Positions 26,214-33,046 of a stretch of DNA of 64,000 nt are shown in pieces. The notes beneath the pieces were generated by a model. The model ran no database searches. It saw only the letters and a list, made by a program, of their open reading frames with translations, and was not told the DNA's origin. The DNA is taken from positions 62,001-126,000 of the forward strand of contig CAVUYE010000001.1 in assembly GCA_963745665.1 (NCBI GenBank). The letters run 5' to 3'. Source of the stretch: Bog-473 sp963745665 (GTDB taxonomy: Bacteria; Actinomycetota; Acidimicrobiia; Acidimicrobiales; RAAP-2). A program made the translations under genes and the position numbers. The stretch's first letter is position 1, and each line of letters begins with the position of its first letter.

Positions 26214-27105
26214 GGCCGGCTCCGGGGGTCACGGCCGTCGTCGCCTCCACCAGACCCAGCACGAGGGCGCAGGCCTCGTCGAGGTCCGACATGGTCAGGG
26301 CGTAACAGGAGGACTGCGCCACCAGCCGGCCCAGGGCGGCGGCGCCGGCGATGCCGTGCGGAATCAGGTTGACGGCGTGCAGGGCGAGCGACAGGAAGGC
26401 CTCGGTGTCCGACAGCGGCGTCAGGCGTGTCGGCACGCCCGGCGCGTAACGCGGGACGACCACCAAGGCGGGCCGGCTGGGGCCACCCACGCGCAGGCCG
26501 GTGGCCCCGGCCACCGCCACCTGCCACTCGGCTCCGTCCCATGGGCGGGCGCCGCGCGGGCGGCCCCGGTCGGGATGCAACTCGGGGACGACGGCGAAGC
26601 TCCCGCGCTTCAGTGTGATCGGCTTGGCGTAGGGCAGCAGCTGTCCGTGCGTCAGGTCCAGGGCCGCCAGCTCGTCGGTCAGATAGCCCATTCCGGCGCG
26701 GGCCAGGCCGGCGGTCAGGGTCGACTTGCCCGATCCCGATGCGCCCGGCAGCAGCAGCCCGGTGCCGCCGGCGTCGAGGGCCCCGGCGTGGAAGAGCAGG
26801 TGCTGGCCGCTCGCCGCGGCGGCGGACCGGTTGACGTCCCACACCACCCACCCCAGCGCGTCGCCGGGACACTGGGCCGCTGCCAGCAGCTCGTCGTCCC
26901 GGGCCACGTCGAAGGCGCCGGCGTGCCCCGGCGCGGCCGTGACCGAGTACCAGTGGTCGACCCCCACCACTTCGGGATCGGAGAGCCCCGCGAACATGGC
27001 TTCGGCTCGCTCGCTCACCTGGGCGTCGTCGCTCCGCACGGCGAAGCGGTACGACAGGCCGCGCCGGCCGGCGCTGCGCTGCACCCGGTGGTGCTCGACC
27101 GGCAC
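26203..27105 (-). CDS. HPr kinase-related protein (RiPP/HPr-rel-A type kinase)
   Basis: 300 residues. The P-loop GASGSGKST is at 121-129 within a C-terminal HPr-kinase-like domain, preceded by LLFHAGALDAGGTGLLLP and followed by MGYLTDELAALD and a KPITLKRGSF segment. The N-terminal HPrK regulatory domain is replaced by an unrelated ~100 residues. Close relatives phosphorylate the tail serine of lasso peptides or belong to PqqD-linked systems of unknown product. Overlap with the PqqD-like gene supports a working complex. The expected Ser/Thr substrate could be the protein encoded 21 bases upstream. Confidence 0.83.
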   Translation of the reverse strand: MPVEHHRVQRSAGRRGLSYRFAVRSDDAQVSERAEAMFAGLSDPEVVGVDHWYSVTAAPGHAGAFDVARDDELLAAAQCPGDALGWVVWDVNRSAAAASGQHLLFHAGALDAGGTGLLLPGASGSGKSTLTAGLARAGMGYLTDELAALDLTHGQLLPYAKPITLKRGSFAVVPELHPDRGRPRGARPWDGAEWQVAVAGATGLRVGGPSRPALVVVPRYAPGVPTRLTPLSDTEAFLSLALHAVNLIPHGIAGAAALGRLVAQSSCYALTMSDLDEACALVLGLVEATTAVTPGAGRGR

Positions 27106-27126
27106 GCGCTCGCCGCCGCCGGCGCG

Positions 27127-27645
27127 CTACGCCCGGGGGGCGTCGGACGGGGCGGACCCGGCTGGCTTCGGAGCCCGGCTGGCCCAGTGCTGCATGGCCC
27201 AGCCGCCCGCCACCAGCGCCGCGCCGACCTCGGCGTCGCGCTGGATGTCGAGCCCGGTGAAGGCGAGCGATTTCGTGGGTTCCGTCGTCGCCGTCGTGTC
27301 CGCCGCCGTGGCGAAGCCGTCGGGCCCATTGACCCCGGCGCTGCCATTGGCCACGACGGACGCGCCGGTGCCGGGACTGGCTCCGACGGAGGCGCTGGTC
27401 GTCGCACCGACGGAGCCGCCCCCGCCCGACGTGCTCGACAGGGCGGCGCCGGCGGCCGGCTTGGCGGTGAGGATCTCGGGGACGACCCAGGCGGCGGCGC
27501 CGGCGGTGGCCACGGCGGACAGGCGCCCCATGGCCTGGCGCCGCGAGATCCGGGGCCGGCCCAGCGCGCCGTCGCCCGCTCCGTCCGGAGTCGTCGCTCC
27601 GTCCACGCGTCCGCTGCCATCGCTCTGCGGCTGTTCTTCGTGCAT
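27127..27645 (-). CDS. Tat-exported Ser/Thr/Gly-rich protein with LAxTG-like sorting motif
   Basis: 172 residues from ATG 27645. A twin-arginine motif SRRQAMGRL (34-42) is followed by a hydrophobic stretch (AVATAGAAAWVVPEIL) and an Ala-rich cleavage region. Residues 70-125 are low complexity, rich in Ser, Thr, Gly and Ala. Near the C-terminus LAFTG (127-131), then a weakly hydrophobic segment and a basic RAPKP, resemble a class E sortase signal (LAxTG). No sortase is in the window. It heads the minus-strand operon with the kinase-like and PqqD-like genes, so it is a candidate substrate. GTG 27654 is an alternative start. Confidence 0.72.
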   Translation of the reverse strand: MHEEQPQSDGSGRVDGATTPDGAGDGALGRPRISRRQAMGRLSAVATAGAAAWVVPEILTAKPAAGAALSSTSGGGGSVGATTSASVGASPGTGASVVANGSAGVNGPDGFATAADTTATTEPTKSLAFTGLDIQRDAEVGAALVAGGWAMQHWASRAPKPAGSAPSDAPRA

Positions 27646-27812
27646 GTCGTTCACCGTTCTGTGCCGCCCGCGGACGGGCGGGCGCAATGCACTGATAACG
27701 CCAGGACCCCGGATTTCCTACCGCCCTGGCGCCCGAATTCCGCAATCTCGGTAGGAATGCGCCCCCGCCGGGACGCACCGCATGCACACCCCGGAACCAC
27801 CGTTCCCCACAC

Positions 27813-29105
27813 GTGAGGACGCCCACGGCCACAAGCGCTCCCGGCGGCGCCCGCGCCGCTCCGGCCCCTGCCCCGGTGTCGCCGGCCGAGGCGACGGCCC
27901 GAGTGCTCTGGGAGGCCTGCCGCCGTGATCCCGATCCGGCCGCGTTCCGGCGTGCCCTCGCCGGCGGGGCCGACATCCACCGCGCCGTGGCCGCCGCTAC
28001 CGACCACCGGATCGCCCCGCTGCTGTGGCGGGCCTTCTGCGCCGCCGACGGCCGCGACGCGCTGGGCCCGGATCGCGCCGCCCTCTGCGGACTGGCGGAC
28101 GCCTTCCGGATGGAGGCGCTCCTTCTCATCCCCCGGGCGGTGGCCCTGGCCGTGCGCCCGTTGACCGACGCCGGCCTCGAACCAGTGGTCTTCAAGGGGC
28201 CCGCCGTGGCGGCCCGCTATCCCGCGCCGGGGCTGCGCCCGATGGAGGACATCGACCTCCTGCTCCCCCGTCGCGATCACCAGCGTGCACTCCGGGTCCT
28301 CGGCGCGGCCGGGTGGCGGGTCGTGCGCCCCGGTGGCACCGACCGCTACGACACCGTGTTGGCCCACGACGAGGTTCCGTCCCTGGTGCTCGAGCTGCAT
28401 TACGGGCTCGAGGGCACGTCGCAGCGGGTGACGGCGCTCGACCCGGGGAAGCTGTGGGAACGCCGCCAGCCGATGGCGTGCGCGGGGACGCCCGCCTTCG
28501 GCCTCCCGCTGGCCGACGAGCTGGTCGTCCTGGCCGCGCACGCCGGGAAGCCTCATCACGGCTTCGTCCGGCTGGCCTGGATCGCCGACCTGGCCATGAT
28601 CGTCGGTGACGCGGCGGACCGAGGCACGCCCGTCGACTGGGCACGCGTGCACGCCGTGGCCCGCGACGCCCGCTGCCTGACCGTGGTCGCCGGCGCCCTG
28701 GCCCTGGCCGGCCACGCCGGGGTGGACCCGCCGGCCGGTCTCTTCCCGCTCCCCAGCCGGGGCTGGCGCGGTCAGGCGCTCGAGCGCCTGGTGTCACCCG
28801 CGTGGCCGCTGACCCACCTGGAGCTTCCCGGTTACCACCTGAACTACGCCCTCACCGACGCCCCGGCCCAGCGGCTCAAGATCCTGCTCGTGCTCCTCGC
28901 CTCCGGGCACCGTGTCGGGACCCGGGCCCGCCACGCCGTGTCCTGGCCGCGCCGGACCCTCTTGCGGGCCGACCGGCGCGTGACGTCGGGATCCTCGGAC
29001 GAGGCCCGTCCCGCTATGGCCCCGGGAAGACGTCGCGCAGCGCCACCAGGAGCGCGCTCGTCGCCCGTGAAGCCGGGCGTGTGGTTGGGGTCGAGGCGGC
29101 CGTAG
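27813..29105 (+). CDS. nucleotidyltransferase-family protein (NTP_transf_5-like)
   Basis: Up to 430 residues. The active-site pattern FKGPAVAARYPAPGLRPMED with IDLLLP (KGP at 128-130, DxD at 146-148) is that of the uncharacterised nucleotidyltransferase family found beside PqqD and HPr-kinase-like genes and in lasso-peptide clusters. It would transfer a nucleotide or add phosphates to a modified peptide or sugar. GTG 27813 is divergent from the Tat protein gene, 167 bases away. The last ~30 codons overlap the 3' end of the opposite-strand DinB-like gene and look non-conserved, so the true C-terminus may be nearer 29000. Confidence 0.8.
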   Translation: MRTPTATSAPGGARAAPAPAPVSPAEATARVLWEACRRDPDPAAFRRALAGGADIHRAVAAATDHRIAPLLWRAFCAADGRDALGPDRAALCGLADAFRMEALLLIPRAVALAVRPLTDAGLEPVVFKGPAVAARYPAPGLRPMEDIDLLLPRRDHQRALRVLGAAGWRVVRPGGTDRYDTVLAHDEVPSLVLELHYGLEGTSQRVTALDPGKLWERRQPMACAGTPAFGLPLADELVVLAAHAGKPHHGFVRLAWIADLAMIVGDAADRGTPVDWARVHAVARDARCLTVVAGALALAGHAGVDPPAGLFPLPSRGWRGQALERLVSPAWPLTHLELPGYHLNYALTDAPAQRLKILLVLLASGHRVGTRARHAVSWPRRTLLRADRRVTSGSSDEARPAMAPGRRRAAPPGARSSPVKPGVWLGSRRP

Positions 29106-29773
29106 ACCAGCCGGCAGAAGCCCTCGGCGGGCAGCTCGAGCGTGGGCTGCTGACCGGGCTCGCCCGCGGTCAGCTCCACGCCGTCCGCCGATATGCGGAG
29201 GGCGAAGTCGCGCCCGGGGTCGGTGGTGCGGATGGCGACCGTGCGCTCCTCGCCGTCGGGACGGCCGCTGAAGCGGGCGTTGAGGGTCAGGTTGTCGACG
29301 ACCAGCGCCACCGCGTCCTCGGGCAGTCGGGCAGTGTCGTCGAGGGATACCGCGATGTCCCAGGTGTGGAACGTGTGCTCGTTCAGCCGGAGGCCGACCA
29401 CTTCGTCGAAGCGCAGGCTGAGTGGGCCCATCGGGAAGTTGAGCCGCGCCCGGTCGCTCTCGCCCACCGAATCGAACGCGTCCACCAGGGCGGCGTCGGC
29501 CACCAGCGCGTCGTCGGCCTGGGCCCGGGGCGTCTTGGCGTTCCACTCGTCCCATACCGACGCGTTGAATCCCTCCGGCGCGGTGGTGCCCGTCCGGACG
29601 TCCTGCAGGCCGCGCCGCGCAATGACCGCGCCCGAGCCGAGGTGCGACAGCACCTGGGCCACGCTCCATTCGTCGCAGTAGGACTGCAAGGACAGTTGCG
29701 CGTCGTCCAGCCTGGCGGCGAGCACGTGCAAGCGATCGACTGAGGCGCGCAGGGCGCTGAGGGGAAGGTCCAT
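29014..29773 (-). CDS. maleylpyruvate isomerase-like DinB family protein, frameshifted near its C-terminus
   Basis: About 250 residues when restored. SALRASVDRLHVLAARLDD and EWSVAQVLSHLGSGAVIARR open a mycothiol-dependent isomerase-type DinB domain; LRLNEHTFHTWDIAVSLDD holds the HxxxW-D metal motif. The C-terminal part LPAEGFCRLVYGRLDPNHTP is a family signature. Near 29050-29056 one extra base in a GCGCGC run shifts the frame; removing it gives LLVALRDVFPGP and a stop at 29014, the usual ending. Without correction the frame continues to 28844. Confidence 0.8.
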
Positions 29774-29782
29774 GCGGCCGGT

Positions 29783-30364
29783 CTACCCGTCGGCGGCCCG
29801 CGCCGACGCGAGCGCGCGCATCCACCACCCCAGGTCGTCCGCCAGCAGGTCGAGGCGGGACTCAAGCGGCGCGAAGAACGACAGGTCGGCCGGGTCGGGC
29901 GCCTGCCGTGCGGCGATGAGCACGTCGGGCAGGATGTGCACAGCGTGGCGCAGTGGTGTCATCTCGAACTCGACTGCGACGGCCCGCAGCTGCTCGATGG
30001 CGCGCGCGCCGCCGGTGTTGCCCCACCCGACGTAGGCGACGGGCTTGCGCCGCCACTCGACGAAGGTCGAGTCGAGCGCGTTCTTCAGAACGGCGGGGTA
30101 GCCGTGGTTGTACTCGCCGGTAAGGATCACGTAGCCGTCGGCCCGGTCGATGACCCGGCTGAACCGGGTGACCTCCTCGTCGGCGTAGTCGCGCCCCGTG
30201 CGCGCCGGCGAATCGCCGTCGAAGAAGGGCAGGGGATGGTCCCGCAGGTCGACCAGCTCGAGCGCGAACGCGTCGTGGTGCGCGAGCCGGTCCATGACCC
30301 AGGCCGCCACCCGTTCGCTGAACCGGCCCTTCCGGGTCGTCCCGGTGATGACCTGCAGCAGCAC
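29783..30364 (-). CDS. NADPH-dependent FMN reductase-like flavoprotein
   Basis: 193 residues. The start LLQVITGTTRKGRFSERVA carries the FMN phosphate loop and TGEYNHGYPAVLKNALD is the second FMN segment, both typical of NADPH_FMN_red (azoreductase/quinone reductase) proteins. GTG 30364 follows AAGGAAGG. It would reduce flavin, quinone or azo compounds with NAD(P)H. It lies 9 bases after the isomerase-like gene start region on the same strand, so co-transcription is likely. Confidence 0.9.
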   Translation of the reverse strand: MLLQVITGTTRKGRFSERVAAWVMDRLAHHDAFALELVDLRDHPLPFFDGDSPARTGRDYADEEVTRFSRVIDRADGYVILTGEYNHGYPAVLKNALDSTFVEWRRKPVAYVGWGNTGGARAIEQLRAVAVEFEMTPLRHAVHILPDVLIAARQAPDPADLSFFAPLESRLDLLADDLGWWMRALASARAADG

Positions 30365-30463
30365 GTGTCCTTCCTTACGTTCGTGATCGTCTCGCTCGCA
30401 TCGTGACGCGGATCGGTGCCCGGCCGCCAGGCTCGACAGGGCGGCAGAAGTCCAGTAGTTAAC

Positions 30464-30492
30464 TTGACAGCTAACTAACCTTCAGGTTAAAT
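30464..30492 (+). promoter_or_regulatory. leaderless promoter and operator of the ArsR operon
   Basis: TTGACA (30464-30469), 17 bases, TTAAAT (30487-30492), then 7 bases to the ATG at 30500, so the transcript would start at or next to the start codon. A palindrome TAACCT-TC-AGGTTA (30476-30489) overlaps the -10, and AGTTA/TAACT arms flank the -35. The adjacent ArsR protein is the expected ligand. Confidence 0.75.
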
Positions 30493-30499
30493 ACTTGCC

Positions 30500-30862
30500 A
30501 TGACGACTTCGACTGGCGACACCCTCGATGCCGCCTTCGCCGCGCTGGCCGACCCCACCCGGCGTGCCATCGTCAGCCGGCTGGCGCGGGGCGACGCCAC
30601 CGTGACCGAGTTGGCCGCCCCGTTCGCCATGTCACTGCCGGCCGTCTCCAAGCACCTCAAGGTCTTGGAGCGCAGCGGCCTGATCTCGCGGCGGCGCGAC
30701 GCCCAGTTTCGTCCCTGCCACCTCGAAGCCGGTGCGCTCGACGGCGCGCTGGACTGGATCACCACCAACCGGCGTCTGTGGGACGAGCGCTTCGACAAGC
30801 TCGACGTGCTGCTTGCCGGCCTCCAACCCGACGCCAAGCGAAGGGGGCGCGCCCGTGCCTGA
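30500..30862 (+). CDS. ArsR-family winged-helix regulator
   Basis: 120 residues. FAALADPTRRAIVSRLARGD, VTELAAPFAMSLPAVSKHLK and LERSGLISRRRDAQFRPCHL are the classic ArsR helix-turn-helix and wing. No CxCxxC metal site is present, so it is of the SRPBCC-linked kind, probably sensing an organic ligand. It overlaps the SRPBCC gene by 8 bases and sits on a leaderless promoter with a palindrome, which suggests autorepression. Confidence 0.93.
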   Translation: MTTSTGDTLDAAFAALADPTRRAIVSRLARGDATVTELAAPFAMSLPAVSKHLKVLERSGLISRRRDAQFRPCHLEAGALDGALDWITTNRRLWDERFDKLDVLLAGLQPDAKRRGRARA

Positions 30863-31292
30863 GTACGGCGAACTGCACTTCAGCCGCGTCTTCGACGCGC
30901 CGCGCGAGCTCGTCTTCGCCTGCATGACCGACCCCGAGCATCTCGCCCACTTCTGGGGACCGACGGGAGTCACTGCGCCGCGGGACCGCATGACGGTCGA
31001 CGCCCGGCCCGGCGGCGTCTTCGAGACCGTCATGGTCAGCGAAGCCGACGGGAGCGAGTATCCGACCAGGGCCGTGTACGACGATGTCCGCCCGCCCGAG
31101 CTGTTGGTGTGGACCGAGTCGCACTCGGGCATGCGCGTGCGCTCGGAGTTCGTCGCCGTCGGCCCGCAGCGCACCGAGGTCAGGATCCACCAGACCTACG
31201 TGCCCGAGGCCTTCCTGGATCCCGAGGCGCAGGCCGGGTTCCAATCCTCGCTCGACCGCTTCGACGCGTATCTCGCCGGGCTGGTGGCGTGA
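30855..31292 (+). CDS. SRPBCC (AHSA1-like) domain protein
   Basis: 145 residues. LHFSRVFDAPRELVFACMTD, HFWGPTGVTAPRDRM and DARPGGVFETVM are typical of AHSA1/START-like proteins paired with ArsR regulators. GTG 30855 overlaps ArsR and has AAGGGGG upstream. The stop overlaps the next start (GTGA). These proteins bind hydrophobic ligands; the true ligand is unknown. Confidence 0.92.
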   Translation: MPEYGELHFSRVFDAPRELVFACMTDPEHLAHFWGPTGVTAPRDRMTVDARPGGVFETVMVSEADGSEYPTRAVYDDVRPPELLVWTESHSGMRVRSEFVAVGPQRTEVRIHQTYVPEAFLDPEAQAGFQSSLDRFDAYLAGLVA

Positions 31293-31906
31293 ACATCGCG
31301 CACGACATCGCCGAGGAGTACGGCGCCTTGGCCGACCTGTTGGAGCCGGCCGGGACCGAAGTGTGGGATGCGCCGTCGCTGTGCGACTGCTGGCGCACCC
31401 GCGAGGTGGTGGCCCACATGACCATGCCCGCCCGCTACGACGGACCCGCTTTCATGGCGGAGTTGGAGGCCGCCGGCGGCGACTTCACCCGCTTCTCCAA
31501 CGCGGTGGCCGCACGCGACGCTGCGCTGGGCGAGCCCGCCCTGGTGGCCGACCTTCGCTCCCCCGTGTTGCACCAGTGGCAGCCTCCGGGTGGAGGCGCG
31601 CATGGCGCGCTCCTGCACTGCGTCATCCACGAGCTCGACATCGCCGAGGCTGTGCCGCTGGCGCGGCGCGTGCCCGACGCCCGCATCCGTGCCGTGCTCG
31701 AGCTGGTGGCGGCGCCCGACTCGCCCAGTCTGTTCGATGTCGACCTCAGCGACGTGCAGTTGCGGGCGGACGACCTGGAGTGGTCGGCCGGCGCCGGTGC
31801 GCCGCTGGTGGGCCCGGCGCAGGCCCTGGCGCTCGTGGCCTGTGGCCGCCTGCTGCCGCCGGGACGCCTCCGCGGGGAGGCGGCCGCGCGCTTCACCGGG
31901 CCGTGA
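31289..31906 (+). CDS. maleylpyruvate isomerase-like DinB family protein
   Basis: 205 residues, third gene of the ArsR operon (GTGA overlap). WDAPSLCDCWRTREVVAHMT and LLHCVIHELDIAEAVPL carry the metal-binding His positions of the DinB/mycothiol-dependent family. The C-terminal domain is a shortened version of the usual sterol-carrier-like tail. A detoxification or thiol-transfer role under ArsR control is plausible. Distinct from the copies at 9434 and 29014. Confidence 0.83.
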   Translation: MNIAHDIAEEYGALADLLEPAGTEVWDAPSLCDCWRTREVVAHMTMPARYDGPAFMAELEAAGGDFTRFSNAVAARDAALGEPALVADLRSPVLHQWQPPGGGAHGALLHCVIHELDIAEAVPLARRVPDARIRAVLELVAAPDSPSLFDVDLSDVQLRADDLEWSAGAGAPLVGPAQALALVACGRLLPPGRLRGEAAARFTGP

Positions 31907-31937
31907 ACGGCTGCACCGGGATTTCCCCGGCGCGCTC

Positions 31938-32342
31938 TCAGTGGACGTCGGGAGCGGACCCCGAGGCCGTCCCTTCACGCCAGCGGCGCCAGGCCTGGTA
32001 GCCGCCGGACAGGTCCCCCGCCTCGGTGAACCCCAAGCGGCGGAGCGAGTCCGCCGCCAGGCTGGAGGCGTAGCCCTCCGAACACACCACCACCACGGGC
32101 TGGTCGTAGCGACTGACCTCGGGCAGCGCATGGCTGCCGGTTAGGTCGAACCGCCATTCGAGCACGTTGCGCTCGACGACGATGCCGAAACCGAGCTCGC
32201 CCTCGGCGGCCCGCTGCGCTGCCGGTCGGATGTCGACCACGAGCGCGCCGTCGGCGCGGAGCGACTCGAGCTGATCGGGCTCGACCCGTCGGATACTGCT
32301 CCGGGCCTGGGCCAGCAGATCGTCGGCGCTGCGGGCGCTCAC
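31938..32342 (-). CDS. rhodanese-domain sulfurtransferase
   Basis: 134 residues, one rhodanese domain. ADGALVVDIRP begins the CH2A-like region and the catalytic loop VVVVCSEGYASS puts the Cys at 87. GTG 32342 overlaps the cysteine dioxygenase stop (GTGA). Together the pair suggests oxidation of cysteine to cysteine sulfinate and handling of released sulfur (sulfane to sulfite or thiosulfate). Converges with the ArsR operon. Confidence 0.93.
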   Translation of the reverse strand: MSARSADDLLAQARSSIRRVEPDQLESLRADGALVVDIRPAAQRAAEGELGFGIVVERNVLEWRFDLTGSHALPEVSRYDQPVVVVCSEGYASSLAADSLRRLGFTEAGDLSGGYQAWRRWREGTASGSAPDVH

Positions 32343-32872
32343 CGGGCGGCGGCCGCTGCGCTGCCCGTCCCCGTCCCGGCTCCGGGCGTGGCGTGCGCGC
32401 ACTCGCCGCTGCCATCGGCGGACCAAAGCACCTGGCGCGGCACGAGTTGCTCCGCGACCACCTCGTAGAAGGTCATGGTCGTCAGGGCGGGGCTGTAGAC
32501 GTGCAAGCTGAGCGCGTGCCCGTCGGAATCGTTGGTCACATCGTGCACGTGGCCGGTGCCAAATCCGAGCGTGGACCCCACCCGCAGCTCCCGGCGCACC
32601 AGGGAGAGCCGGCCGGTGTCGTCGCGCCACGGCACCGCTTCCACCAGGGTGCCGCTGATCACGCTGACCGCTCCGGCAGAGGCACCGTGGTCATGGAGTT
32701 CCACTCTCCCCCGACTCGGCCAGGCGATCAGCCAGGCGTCGAAGTCGGCCGTCCGCGCCATCAGACGCCACGAGCGACGTTCGGCGTCCAACGCTCCCGG
32801 CCAGTGCACGGCCGTGGCGAGCCGGCTCGCCACTTCCTGGGGGTCGAGACGGCGTCGGGCCGGGGGAAGCAT
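32339..32872 (-). CDS. cysteine dioxygenase (type I, bacterial)
   Basis: 177 residues. The cupin iron ligands are His60 and His62 (ELHDHGASAGAV) and His110 (HVHDV); GTLVEAVPW and LSLHVYSPALTTMTFYEV match bacterial cysteine dioxygenases. It oxidises cysteine to cysteine sulfinic acid with Fe(II) and O2. The Ala/Gly-rich last ~20 residues are probably disordered. ATG 32872 is only 7 bases from a -10 box, so the mRNA is probably leaderless. It is co-translated with the rhodanese gene. Confidence 0.9.
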   Translation of the reverse strand: MLPPARRRLDPQEVASRLATAVHWPGALDAERRSWRLMARTADFDAWLIAWPSRGRVELHDHGASAGAVSVISGTLVEAVPWRDDTGRLSLVRRELRVGSTLGFGTGHVHDVTNDSDGHALSLHVYSPALTTMTFYEVVAEQLVPRQVLWSADGSGECAHATPGAGTGTGSAAAAAR

Positions 32873-32879
32873 CTAGGAG

Positions 32880-32908
32880 AGGATACGGGCCATACCTGAC
32901 TAAGTCAA
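32880..32908 (-). promoter_or_regulatory. leaderless promoter of the cysteine dioxygenase operon
   Basis: On the minus strand TTGACT (complement of 32903-32908), 17 bases, TATCCT (complement of 32880-32885), then 7 bases to the ATG at 32872. An 11-base near-palindrome TGACTTAGTCA (32897-32907) overlaps the -35 and could be an operator for a sulfur or cysteine regulator. Confidence 0.7.
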
Positions 32909-33046
32909 TCGTATTTAAGGATTTTAAGCCCGTCCCAAGCGGTGCCGGACATATTCCCAGGACGGGAGCTCCGGAAAGGACAAGATTGCAGCCATGCCAG
33001 CTGGTGCGGGGCCCGCAAGCGCAAGACGCCAGCACGGCCTTCCGAC

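Noticed and set aside
25883..28195. A 770-codon minus-strand frame across the PqqD-like, kinase-like and Tat protein genes
   Set aside because: Out of frame with all three supported proteins and composed of Arg/Ala/Gly/Pro shadow sequence.
28844..29013. Extension of the isomerase-like minus-strand gene beyond 29014
   Set aside because: It is antisense to a well-conserved nucleotidyltransferase region, and the family ending is recovered at 29014 after a one-base correction.
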